Of a stretch of DNA of 64,000 bases, positions 37,801-49,067 are shown in pieces. The stretch covers positions 85,916 through 149,915 of the forward strand of contig QJNS01000203.1 in the NCBI GenBank assembly GCA_004154925.1. Reading direction: 5' to 3'. Below the pieces are notes generated by a model. That model was not told the DNA's origin, did no database searches, and saw only the letters and a list, made by a program, of their open reading frames with translations. A program made the translations under genes and the position numbers. The first letter of the stretch is position 1, and each line of letters begins with the position of its first letter. The stretch is from Monosporascus cannonballus. Its lineage: Eukaryota > Ascomycota > Sordariomycetes > Xylariales.

Positions 37801-39226
37801 TCGAAAAAAATTGGTTAAAGTTAGTTACATAATTTTTGATATTATTATAAAAGGATATTTATGCTTACGATAAATTACGACGATTTGGGTAATACCTCGT
37901 AATTTGTATTAAAAAATTTAACAGTATAACGATAGTTTCCCAGAAAACCAAAAAACGGACAAAATGCAAATTTCAGAAATATATTAAAGGGATTTAATAC
38001 AAAAAATATACGAATATTAATTATATGGATATTCAGGGATTTATAAGACCTTAAAGCGATTTTAACGTATATTTTCTTTTCTTAAAATAAAATTAACGGT
38101 ATAAAAGATTATACGGTAATGCAATATTTGTGCCAAAATAAAGATTCGACGACATAAGCTATATGGAAAATTACAGTTATTATTAGTTGTAAAGCGATTA
38201 TAATATTTAGTTATATTTGATTTTATTATTAAGCTTTTTATATTAAAAGATTTAATTACAGGAATATATTACGATAAGATTTTCGTAATAATTAACCGAT
38301 TTACGAAATCTTTTGATTTTTTACTATATTTTAAAGATATAAATGCCGAATAATTAGTATATATTTTCTTTAAATATATTTTTAGCATATACGGATTATT
38401 AATGGAAATTATATTAAATAAAGGATTAATATTTATATTAAAGTTTTGGTAAGGCCTTATAGCATAAGTCGGCCTAAATCATAAATTATTTAACGTATTT
38501 AAACCTTAGAGGAATAAATAAATAAAACAAATAAACCAAACCTTAAAAATTTATTTACGATATTATATCAATTACGAACAGAATAATTAGGTTAAAAAGT
38601 TACCGGTTACTTAATTAACTTATAATATTAGTTATTATGAAAGTATTAAGATAACATTTGCGAACGTAAATTTTGGTTTTATTTTAAAGGTTTATAAGAA
38701 AGCGCGCGACGACGGTCCAATTAATGTTAAAGTAATCTTTATGTTAAAACAGTTACGATAACTATATTAAAAAATAAAAACGAAACTTAAATTCGTACGA
38801 AACCAGATAAATAAATATTATAATTAAAAAAGATTAAAAGAATTAATTTTCAAAAAGGGGGAAATGGTTTTTTTTGCCATAAAAAACATTTAGATAAAAC
38901 GGCCTAGCAAAAAACTTGATTTTAAGTATATTGGCCTTTATAAAATTGCTAAAAAAAACTTAGAAAATAATAACTAATTAGAATTTCCACCAAAAGTTAA
39001 TTTTAATTTAATTTTTTATGTTTTTTTATTCGAATTAGTAATAAATATAATCAAAATATATACGGTACAAAACGACGTAAAAATGGAAAATAAACGAATA
39101 TACGAAATAAAGAAGATATTTGATATGCGAAAATAAAACGGACTTATTTAATACTTAATTAAATGAAAAACGTATCCGGATTCCGAGAACATTTGGGAAC
39201 TTGTTAAGAACCTTATTAGCGCTTAG
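34900..39226 (+). pseudogene. pol of copy C (RT, RNase H, integrase, chromodomain)
   Basis: RT: FVVCYLDDIFIFSK with YLDD at 36994-37005 intact. RNase H at ~37431-37620: KPDISDYALNVIIG, a stop, then SYTLKGIELNYGISDKEF. Integrase core at ~38219-38330: DFIIKLFILKDLITGIYYDK then IFVIINRFTKSF. Chromodomain at 39101-39220: YEIKKIFDMRK, a stop, NGLI, stops, and YPDSENIWELVKNLISA. The pol stop is TAG at 39224-39226. Despite intact motifs, stops are spread over the whole length, so it is dead. Confidence 0.88.
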
Positions 39227-39760
39227 CGCTTATTGAAAAACTTTTATTAATAATAACGGGCGCGTTTTAATTAAGAATCGACTAATTAGTAACTGGGATA
39301 TCGGGCCAATCGATTACAGCTTATGCTAACGTAATAGCCGTAACGGCGGCCTTTAATTATTTTTGTTTTTTTTCGAAGCGTTTAAATTCCTTTATGGTTT
39401 CCGTACCTTAAATACCGCAACGAAATATTTCGATTTTTCGTTTACGAAAAAGTTTTTTCTGTCTTCGCAAACGACTTAAGCGATTAAATAATTCGTTAAA
39501 ATGTTGTTAAGCTTTTAAAAACTCCTTTTCGGTAAAACATTTCTTTAACTCCAAACGATTTTTCTTAGTAATTAATTTACGGTGTTTAAATTTAAAAGGG
39601 TTAAAAAGATTATAAAGATTTCCGTAAACAGTACAAAAGGTATATTTCTCTGAATTATGATAGGCCTTGCAAATTTTGTTCTTAAATTTGCAGTGGGAAT
39701 AAGAAATATTCGAAAATATAATGAAATTAAAGCGGTTAATCCGTTTTGAAAAAATGAAGG
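39216..39760 (-). pseudogene. Antisense Zn2Cys6/coiled-coil ORF of copy C
   Basis: On the strand opposite to pol, six cluster positions from 39701 to 39612 read Y-x2-C-x6-C-x8-Y-x2-C-x6-Y, exactly Zn2Cys6 spacing; three Cys remain and three are Tyr. Over 100 codons then run with only two stops, through a basic, coiled-coil-like part (LELKKCFTEKEFLKA, NELFNRLSRLRRQKKLFRKR) and a DWPDIP tail to NAPVIINKSFSISAKR. The stop is at 39216-39218; the 3' end overlaps the pol 3' end by 11 nt. The start is uncertain. Confidence 0.8.
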
Positions 39761-39897
39761 CGTTAATACGTTTGCGAAATTTGGACTTTTTAATACGACC
39801 CGATATAATAAGTATAAAAAAGGAATAGTTATTTACTTAAGTTAATAAATAAACAGAATAATTTTTAAGGATAAAGATTTTGGAAGGGGAAAGATCG

Positions 39898-40312
39898 TGT
39901 TATGACCTAACGGTTTTGGCTTTTGGAAACGGTCGGGGTCCTGAAAAACCAAACCCCGACCCAGCTAAGAAATTACGTAACTGGCTTAAAGGATTTAAGG
40001 GCCCTGGTTGGTCGAAAAGGCTTGAGCCGGATAAGCATTAAAGGGGGTTTAAAGGGGCTTAAGGGAACTTAATTGAAAAAGTATCGTTAAGCCATAATAA
40101 GTACTTTAAGCCAAAAGTAAAATATATATGCTTATTAATTCCATAGTTTAAATAGTTTCAGTTTATAATAATATTTCGTTACTTAAGGCATTTTTGGTAT
40201 TACAAGACGTAATACGTTACAGTATTTATTGCTTAGATTCCCACGATATTCCTGTTAACATAAACCCGTTAACTTAAGGTTTAATAATTGGTTAAACCGC
40301 CTAGCCGTCACA
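39898..40312 (+). repeat. 3' LTR of copy C (415 bp)
   Basis: It starts TGTTATGACC and ends CCGTCACA with both termini intact. Same length as its partner. The U3 GGTCGGGGTCC / CCCCGACCC inverted pair is kept. Followed by the AAAAC duplication. Confidence 0.92.
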
Positions 40313-40596
40313 AAAACGGACGCATCTCGCAATATTACAAAAAAAGCAAGCCTATTTATAATATCTGCCGAGAGTCCGTATCTATATTAATTAGGGGATT
40401 GTAAAGGTATAATCTTAAAAATAAGCATTATAATCTCGGTAAAAATCTGTAAAAAAGTTTAAATAAGTTAAATTTGTCTTTTTTTAAATATTGTAATAAT
40501 AATTTCCGGTGTTTTTGTGCCTGTCCTTTAGTTATTTCTGTAACCGGCTTTAAGGAATTCATTAGATTACTTAAAGGTAATTCGTTATTAATATTA

Positions 40597-40728
40597 TGTT
40601 ACGGCCTGGTCACCCGTAAGAGCTCCAGAGTATATATGCAGCTATAAGCACCAGGATAATTGCCACAATTGCGATCATTCCACCGATCTTTTGCCCTGGT
40701 GGCGTGATGGTATGGTGCAGCCATAACA
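40597..40728 (-). mobile_element. Very short LTR-like element, family S2, copy 2 (132 bp)
   Basis: It is the reverse complement of the unit at 19502-19631, with TGTTA..TAACA ends, roughly ten mostly transitional differences and a 2-bp indel. The flanks TATTA and TTTTA agree in 4 of 5 positions, so the TSD is probable but imperfect. Read on the minus strand, the frame that is open in copy 1 is also open here through the hydrophobic run (MIAIVAIILVLIAAYIL) before diverging after the indel. The short stretches on either side (40318-40591, 40734-40773) hold no recognised gene. Confidence 0.75.
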
Positions 40729-40778
40729 TTTTATTTTCGTACTTAAGTTGAAATAATCGGTAACGATTAATAATATTC

Positions 40779-41193
40779 TGTTATGGCCTAACGGTCTTGG
40801 CACTTCACGGACGGTCGGACCCTCAGGGAAAGCCAGTCCCGACCTACGCCAAGAGGTCACGTAACCGGCTCAATGGGCTCAAACGCTACTACTGGCTCAA
40901 GGACGTTAAGCCAGCTGAGCCAGGAAGGGCTTAAAGGGGCTTAAGGGGACTTAACTCACTAAACACCTTTGAGCCAGTCTAAGATACTTTGGGCCGGAAT
41001 AGGATATATACGCTTATTATTTCCATAATTTAGATAGCTTCAGTTTGCAATACAATATCGTTACCCAAGGCACCCTTGGTATTAAGAGATGTGACACGTT
41101 ACTGTATCCATTGCTTAGATTCCTACGATACTCCTACCAACATAAACCCGCACGACTAAGGTTTAATAGTTGGTTAACCCCCTAGCCGTCACA
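40779..41193 (+). mobile_element. Solo LTR of the chromovirus family (415 bp)
   Basis: It starts TGTTATGGCC and ends CCGTCACA, with exact TATTC duplications at 40774-40778 and 41194-41198. It is the least mutated LTR of this family in the window and keeps a balanced U3 with GGACGGTCGGACC and many aagcc/ggctt segments. No internal region adjoins it, so it arose by LTR-LTR recombination or is a recent remnant. Confidence 0.93.
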
Positions 41194-41198
41194 TATTC

Positions 41199-42124
41199 GA
41201 CATTGCATTTTAATTTTTTGGCCAACAGAGAATTCCGAAAGGAGCAATAATTTTTGCTTTGCTCTAATCTGTAATAATTTCGACGGCCTTCTAATAAACC
41301 GGCTAAATTTTTAAAAACTTCATTAATTAAAAATAATAATTTGGGTCCGTATTATTTCATAACTTATGGTTATTATTCGAATACGTAGATATAGAGAAAT
41401 TTCAGACGTTTGGTATTTTCGTTCACATTTTCTAAATTTTTTGTAATCGTAATAAAAATATCATCCTTTTTTTTCTAGCCTACGTAAACCAGTTGTTTTT
41501 AATCGGTATATTATTTGTGGCAAATGCCAGGTTTAATTATTTTGAACTTTACGATAAATACCTTTACTCTTAACTTTACCGCCAAAATAATACAACTAAT
41601 TAATAGTAACAAATTCAAAAGAATATCTGCAAATAAGACCTATCTAAAATACCGGCCTATTAAGAGGAAAGTGTTCCAAAATATATTGTTTAATACGTTG
41701 GTTTTATTTCTTTAATTATATTAAGGAATATTAATCCTCATTCCAAACTTTTTTCTGGTAAGCGAAATTACAGGCTTTATAACCTTATTCCATTTTCTAT
41801 TTACGTTAACAATTTATTCCATATTGTTATCTATATTAACGTTATTTCAACTTTTGAATAATCCAAAATCTGTATAAATATATTACTGATAAAATATTAA
41901 TTAATTAATATTAATTAATTGTTAATCTTTATGAACATATTTTTGTATTTTAATTTTTAAGTATCCGAATTCCGTTTTTGTTACGTAAAATTATCCAAAA
42001 ATACGTCGTATTTTCAATTATGCCGTTAATTTAGAACGTAAGTAATCAGTTTATTTTCTTAAACCTGTGAATTTTTAAGTATATAATCCTTCAAAATCAG
42101 TTAATTAAAGATTTTGCCTAGGAC
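41199..42124. other. AT-rich sequence without recognised features
   Basis: This ~930-bp stretch lies between a solo LTR and rearranged element D. The 66-codon plus-strand open frame at 41515-41715 shows no family similarity and its composition is AT-driven. Once the insertions at 20927, 33487, 40597 and 40779 are removed, this DNA joins 20188-20926, so it may belong to the same older element. Confidence 0.3.
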
Positions 42125-42129
42125 AAAAT

Positions 42130-42552
42130 TGTCATGGCCCAACGAGCCACGGTCTCCAGAAACGGCCTGTCGTAACCTAACCACAAGCGCGTGGTGGAGC
42201 AGGTCACGTAATGGATCACCAATTCACTGGTGGTAAGCCAGTGAACCGGATTACTAACTTACTGGTGATAAGCCAGTAAGCCGGATTACTAACTTACTGG
42301 TAATGAGCCAATAAGCCGGATCACCAATTTATTTATGGTAATCCAGTTAATAAAATTAAAACATATACGTTTATTATTTCCATAATTTAAATAACTTTAA
42401 CTTATAATATAATATCGATATTTAAAATACCTTTGAAATTACGAAACGTAATACGATTGCTATATTTATTACTTAGATATTTACGATATTCTTATTAATA
42501 TAAATCTGTATAATTAAGGTTTAATAATTAGTTAAATCCTTTAGCTGTTATA
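42130..42552 (+). repeat. 5' LTR of copy D (423 bp, U3 type d)
   Basis: It starts TGTCATGGCCCAACGAGCC and ends GCTGTTATA. U3 carries 35-bp tandem repeats (42215-42351). The same U3 type occurs on the minus strand at 49774-50090, 53121-53546 and 59479-59869. The R/U5 half is common to all LTRs of the family. Confidence 0.9.
42215..42351. repeat. 35-bp tandem repeat in U3 type d, ~3.9 units
   Basis: Units at 42215-42249, 42250-42284 and 42285-42319 plus a partial fourth. Each unit has an ACTGGT..AAGCCAGT inverted core. The other type-d LTRs carry different unit numbers: the two LTRs of element E differ by exactly 35 bp, and that of F is shorter still. Confidence 0.85.
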
Positions 42553-42599
42553 CGTTTTAAATTTTTATTTAATAATACTGTTAAACTTCAAGTAATATC

Positions 42600-43700
42600 G
42601 ATCAACGTTATGTTTACCAGCAAGTAGCCCGAATAACCCATTTACTAAGTCCCTGATTACCCGGACATTAGAATAAAATCCGAAAAAAAAAGAAAACCCC
42701 GTTTTTTTCGTAAAGAAGTTCTTCGACAACTAGATATTATAAACAAACGCATCCTTTAGCTTAAAACAATAATAATAATCTTACGACGTTTTTTAAGCTA
42801 CTTATAAGAAGTATAAGGAACAAGGAAAAGTTTCCGAAACTAAGAAGCCCCTTTAAGTAAGCCAGGTTATTTGAATTTTATCAAGGAATTAAAAAAGGTT
42901 TTTAAACTTTTTAAACCAGAATTTTTCGACAGAACCTTAACTAAGTTATAATTATTCTTGATTTAATGCTAAATATATTTCGGGTATTTCTTTATTTAAT
43001 TTGTTATGCCTATTATACGAATCGAATTTGTAATCGGACGATTTACCGGAAATATGGTTATTTGGTTTAAGCCCATTATAAGAAAATACGTTATTTTGCC
43101 AGCCGAAAAAGGAAACCCAGATATAATGCGAATTTATAGCGATTATGAATAATTCGAATAAGTATTAACGAAAGGTTTTGGAGTAACAAACGAAAAAACA
43201 AAAATTAAAATATAAATCCAATAATTACGTTAAAAAGGATTAATATCTAATTACGGCAATAGGTTAGTTTAATTAACTGCTAAGTTACATTACAGGTAAA
43301 AAATATTAATAGCTAAATTTTTAACGGCCTAAAAAGGAAATATACAAGAAATTTTTTAAGTTTAATCGGTTTAATTATTTATTAAATTATATCGTTATAG
43401 CAGTTAAAATAAACGATTAATAATACGTATGGCGTATTAAAGATATTAAAAGGAAAAATAATAACAAACCCCAATATATGGCTAATACCAATACCTTTTA
43501 ACGTAATAATATTTCTTATAGTACAGTACTAGGACTTATAGAACTGGAAGCCATTTATAAGAAGAATTGGAGTTAAATTAAATGCTATAATTGCAGCAAA
43601 ATAGGATATAAGATATCGTGGTATAAAGTACCTAAAAAGGCCCGTTAAGATAACTGGAAACCTGTACCCGAGGGATAATCCAGAGAAAATCAAAAGGATA
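42600..43700 (+). pseudogene. gag of copy D with CCHC zinc knuckle
   Basis: The knuckle at 43583-43624 reads CYNCSKIGYKISWY, i.e. C-x2-C-x4-H-x4-C with His and the last Cys changed to Tyr. Upstream sequence aligns with copy B gag (for example the block near 42615-42700 with that near 21375-21470). Frame broken by many stops. Confidence 0.75.
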
Positions 43701-43714
43701 AAGGCAAATCCATC

Positions 43715-46700
43715 AATATGATTCGGCCTAAGTACGTATCAGGTTTCTTATAGCGAAAAGTTTAATAAAGAACGCAAAGAGCTAAAAAGCTGGTTTAATA
43801 GATATCGCGAGCATAATAAGGAGAATTATAAGGATAATTACGCGAATACTAAGATTAAATAAAAAGAATTTGTCTTGGAACCCTTAATCGATACGGCAAA
43901 ATGCATGCCATATACTGTCGATAACGAAAATATCCCGATTACGAAAAACAAAAGTAATATATCTATAAACGAATTACCCGTATGTATTACGAAAAATTCG
44001 ATTTCTTAAATCGTGCCGGAAATAAGAAGAACGATAAGTATTAATATCGATATTTTCGATCTATAAGCCCAGAAAATATCTAATAATTGGCCGAAAAAAA
44101 AGTTAACTTAAAAAAAAGTTATACCCGTAAAAAAACATTTTTTATTATTATAAATAATATAATTAATAAACGGAAAAGGAGTTAATTTAACGTACGATTA
44201 AGAATATTATTAAAGGATTATTACGGAGTTTTATTTTTAATTAATATTTATTATAAATCCTAAAAAAAAGTATTAAAAAAGAAATACGTTACTTTATAAA
44301 ACATTTCTGAAAATTTAATTAAAATAACATATAATTAAAAGCAATTATAAATATAAAAGAATAATTTATTCGTTAAGGAAAATAATTATAAAAGGTTTAA
44401 AAGGAATTAATACGGTTTAAAAAAACAGTACGCCGACAATAATAATAAATATAGCAGCTGAACGCGTTAAACGAAAAAGTATAAATAAAGCTTAATAAAT
44501 TCGCATAAGAATTAAAAGAAAGAAATGATTTATAAAAAAGTCGCAAAATAACGAAACTTAACGGAATTAAAGAAAATTTCTTAAAACAGCTTTAAACGTA
44601 AGGATAAAAAATATTAATAACTTTATTACTTTAGATATACGAATCGGAACGTACTAGTATACCGTAATAGTAAATTGCAAAATTCTAAGCGGAAATTATA
44701 TTATACCGAATAAAATTAATAAGCTTAAATTATTATGGAGACATAAGTTAAAACCCTATATAACGACAAATATCGAAAATCAGGAATTCGTTTACGATAA
44801 CGGAAAAAATATACGGGAAATTAATTATTTCGACATTTTTATTTAAGGACGATATTAAATAATTAATTTCGATATCGTTTTATTTCGGAATTACGATATA
44901 ATCTTAGGATTATTATAAATAAGTTAATACGGAATTTTAATTAATAAAAAAACTGGCCAAATAAAGTTTATTTTATAACTTATTGATAAATAAAAAAAAA
45001 TTAAAATCTTAATATTCGATCGAAACTGGCGATAAATACAGGCATAAGGATACGATAAAAACCTTATTACCTAAAGGAATAAAATATAACAAAATAAACG
45101 GGTATTAAAGATAAATACGATATATCGTTATTATTATTAAAGCAAAATTAAAGTATTTAAATAATAATATAAAATAATAAGAATAATAATTCTAAAGGTT
45201 AGAAAGTTTAATTAAAATATTATTATACTATCCTAAATATAAATAACTTTTTAGAAAAAAGCTTAATACGAAATTACTAGAATATAATAAATAAGATTAC
45301 GAAATAGTTTTTAAAAAAGGATTTTTAATAAAGTTTTACCTTATTTATAATTTTAACGGAAATAAGTTATATATTTTTAAAAAATACCTGGAAAATCGGT
45401 TACAGAAAAAATAAATTTAATTTTCGAAAGTATTAGCAGAATGTCTTATGTTTTTCGTATTTAAAAAATTAAAAAAATAAGATTTATAATTAATTATTAA
45501 TAATTAAAAGATATTATAATTAAAAATTAAATATTATTATCGTTAATTATATAAATAAAAAACTGATAATATGGAATTAAAAAGTTTATAGTATTCGATT
45601 TTAAAAATAAATATAATTTTATTAAAATTAAAAAAAGATATAAATAAAAAATAACTTTTAAAATAAAATACGAATTATTTAAGTATTTAGTTATATTAAT
45701 AGGACTTACGAATGTACCAGTAACCCTTTAACGGATAATAAATTGTATATTACGAAGATATTTCAATATTTTCGTCGTTTGTTATTTCGATAATATTTTT
45801 ATTTTTTTAAAAACGGAAAAAATATATGCGAAATATATCTATAAAGTTTTTTAAGTTTTATAAAACATGAAATTACTTATTAACGAAAAAAATATTAATT
45901 TTAAGTATAAAAAATAAAATATCTGGAATATATGATTATTTTAATATATATTAAAATAAACCTTAACAAAATCGCTATTATTAGAAAATAACAAACGTTA
46001 ATAACGGTTCAGGAAATATAGGCATTTCTTAAATTTACTAAGTATTATAGGAAATGTATTTGAAATGTTAACAAAATAATTATACCCTTAACAAATTTTA
46101 CGAAAAAAAAAGTTTAAATAGACGCCAAATACAGAAAAGGTATTTCAAAATATTAAAAATGCGATTATTAGCAAGCTAATATTAATGATGTACGATTTAA
46201 ACCACCTTATTAAATTAAAAACCGATATTTCGGATTACGTATTAAACGTAATAATCTCATAACGAAATAATTAAACCAAATTATATCTTATTATATTTTT
46301 TTATAAAAGTTAAAAAAAGCCGAACTTAATTACGGTATTTCAGATAAGGAATTTATGGCTATTATTATGGTATTTCGGAAGTTTAGGTATTTCCTAAAAA
46401 GAAATTTGTATTAAATTAAGGTTTATATAGATTATCAAAATTTTGCCCGAGTTATTACGACCAAAAATTTTATAAGACGATAATCAAGATACTTAAAGAA
46501 ATTGACGAATTTCGATTTCGTTATTATCTATAAAAGAAATTTAGAAAATAATAAAATAAGTATTTTAAATAAGTAATTAAACTTTGAAAAAGAATTGGTT
46601 AAAATTAGCCATATAATTTTTGATATTATTATAAAAGGATATTTACGCCCCTGCTAAATTACGATATTTCGGGTAATATTTTGCGATATATATCAGATAA

Positions 46701-48009
46701 TTTAATAAAATAACGATAATTTCTTAAAAAATCAAAAAACGGATAAAATATAAGTTTTAAAAAAGTATTAAAAAGATTTAATACGAGAAATATATAAATA
46801 TCAGTTATACGAATATCCGGGAATTTATAAAAGTTTAAAGCGATTTTAACGTATATATTCCTTTTCTAAAATAAAATTAATAATATAAAAAGTTATTTAG
46901 CAATATAATATTTGCGTTAAAGTAAAAGTTCGACATTATAAACCATATGGAAAATTACAGTTATTATTAGTTATAAAATAATTATAATATTTAGTTATAA
47001 GCAATTTTTTATTAAATTTCTTATATTAAAAGATTTAATTATAGAAATATATTATAATAAAAGTTTCGTAATTGTCGATTAATTTACAAAAGCTTCTTAC
47101 TTCTTACTATATTATAAGGATATAAACGCCGATTAATTAATATATATATTTTTTAAAATATATTTTTAACATATACGGATTAATAATAGAAATTATATCA
47201 GATAAAGAATTAATATTTATATTAAAGTTTTGGCAAGGCCTAATAATATAAATCGGCCTAAATTACAAATTATTCAGTGTATTTAAACCTTAAATAAATA
47301 AATAAACAAAATAAATAAACAAAATTTTGGAAACCTATTTACGATATTATATTAATTACGAACAGAATAATTAGGTTAAGAAATTACCTATTACGTACTT
47401 GGCTTATAATATTAATTATTACGACAATATTAATATAATATTTACGAACACATATTTTAATTTTATTCCAGAAATTTACAAAGAAATGTACGATAATGGT
47501 CCAATTAATGTTAAAACAATTTTTACGTTAAAATGATTACGATAGTTGTACCAAAAAATAAAAATAAAACTGGAATTCGTACGGAACCAAATAAGCAAAT
47601 ATTATAACCAGAAAAGGTTAAAAGAACTAACTTTCGAAAAGGGGGAAATAGTTTTTTTCGTTACAAACAATATTTAAACAAAATAACCTGGTAAAAAATT
47701 CGATTTTAAATATATTAATTTATATAAAATCCCCAAGAAAACCTTAGAAAACAATTACTAATTGGAATTTCTACCAAAAGTTAAATTTTATTCAATTTTT
47801 TACGTTTCCTGATTCGAGTTAATAACGGATATAATTAAGATATATACGATATAAAACGATATGAAAATAAAGGATAAATAAATATATAAAATAAAAAAAT
47901 CCTTAATATGGGAAAACAAAACGGATTTACCTAATATCTAATTAAATGGAAAAAGCACCCAAATTCCGAAAATACTTAGGAACCCGCTAAGAACTTTATT
48001 AGCGCTTAA
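43715..48009 (+). pseudogene. pol of copy D
   Basis: The RT box reads FVVCYFDNIFIFLK with YLDD changed to YFDN at 45783-45794. RNase H has ELNYGISDKEFMAIIMVF at ~46320-46380. The integrase core lies near 47030-47100. The chromodomain starts at ~47889 and carries a 1-bp deletion near its start relative to copy B. Pol ends at TAA 48007-48009. Confidence 0.82.
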
Positions 48010-48627
48010 CGCCTATTAAAGAATTTTTACTAGCAATAACGAACGCGTCCTAATTAATAACCAACCAATCGGTAACCAGGATATCAGGCCAGCCGGCCGC
48101 GACATATGCTAACGTAACAGCCGTAACGGCAGGCTTTAATTATTTTTATTCCCGATATTTTTATTCCTTTAGCTCGTTTAACAATTAAAATTTATATTAT
48201 ACTATCATAACGCCTTTCGAACGAATTAACGCCTTTTATTTACGTAAACGAATAAAACAAAAAAAAGTTTTATTTATTTTTTCCTGATATTTACGTTAAG
48301 TCTTAAGGTAAAACCGTTAAAGCTTTAATAATCGCTTTTCGACAAATTCTTTTTGCGTTTTAAATACTAATATTCGCAACGAATATTCTGAAAAGAAAAA
48401 ATAGGTACGCTGGTATTATCATAAAATCGACCCCGATTAATATATTCCTTATACCTTAAAACGTTTTCCATTATTTTACATATTATGTTTTTCGAGAAAT
48501 AATAAAAGCAAGGTATAATTTCGTAATCAAATTTATTAAAGGCTTTTACGAGATTAGCACGACGAACGGTAAAAGGACGAGAAATACGAAACGATATGAT
48601 TAAGAGCAAAAAAGGGACATTTACCAA
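47999..48627 (-). pseudogene. Antisense Zn2Cys6/coiled-coil ORF of copy D
   Basis: An open stretch on the minus strand (48627-48367, 86 codons) contains six positions from 48510 to 48421 spaced C-x2-Y-x6-C-x8-Y-x2-Y-x6-Y, then DNTSVPIFSFQNI. The zinc-cluster core KIMENVLRYKEYINRGRFYD aligns with QMMDGVFRYKEYVRKGRSYD of copy E, a far better match than expected for random reverse-frame sequence. After stops the frame continues to a tail with AGWPDILVTDWLVIN and VIASKNSLIGVKR, stop 47999-48001, overlapping the pol stop by 11 nt. Confidence 0.8.
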
Positions 48628-48686
48628 ACGAAAAAAGAAAAGAAGAAAAGAAATCTTGAAAGCAAGATGTTGGAGGGGGAAGATCG

Positions 48687-49067
48687 TATTACGACCTAAT
48701 AAGCTCCGGCCTTAAAAAATAGTTAAACAAGGATTATACGGGCTATCCCATAAGATTACGTAACGGTAATTAATGCTAAGCTAATGATCAGAAGTAATTA
48801 AAGGGGATCATAAGCGATTATAATTATTAACAGCCGTATAATCATAAGTAATTAAGCTAAGAAAGAGAAAGATATATACGCTTATTATTTCCATAGTTTA
48901 GATAGTTTCAGCTTGCAACATTTATTAATACCAGTCGTTTGCAATAACCAGGTATTAAGAAACGTGATACGTTATTATATTTATTGCTCAGATTCCCACG
49001 ATACTTCTGCTAACATAAACCCGTCGACTTAAGGTTTAATTGTTGGTTAAACTCTCTAGCCGTCACA
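48687..49067 (+). repeat. 3' LTR of copy D (381 bp, U3 type e)
   Basis: It starts TATTACGACCTAATAAGC (TG changed to TA) and ends GCCGTCACA, preceded by the purine tract ggaggggga. The same U3 type is at 50793-51192. The downstream 5 bp ATTGT are not matched before the 5' LTR. Confidence 0.88.

Larger units (their letters stand above)
33487..40312 (+). mobile_element. Complete chromovirus copy C (6.8 kb)
   Basis: Its two 415-bp LTRs (33487-33901, 39898-40312) are flanked by exact AAAAC duplications (33482-33486, 40313-40317). Internal order: gag with CCHC knuckle, pol with intact YLDD, RNase H, integrase, chromodomain, then the antisense ORF and a purine tract (ggaaggggaaag) before the 3' LTR. 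It inserted only 100 bp beyond element B, into sequence that continues at 40318. Confidence 0.94.
42130..49067 (+). mobile_element. Chromovirus copy D, hybrid with mismatched LTRs
   Basis: Internal order is that of B and C: gag, pol, chromodomain, antisense ORF, 3' LTR. The 5' LTR (42130-42552, 423 bp) has U3 type d with 35-bp repeats; the 3' LTR (48687-49067, 381 bp) has the unrelated U3 type e. The flanks also disagree: AAAAT before the 5' LTR, ATTGT after the 3' LTR. The right flank is gag of element F, while the left flank is not. D is best read as a product of recombination between two elements, with loss of the DNA in between. Confidence 0.8.

Noticed and set aside
42130..49067. Copy D as an intact single-insertion element
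   Set aside because: The LTRs belong to different U3 types and the flanking 5-bp sequences differ.
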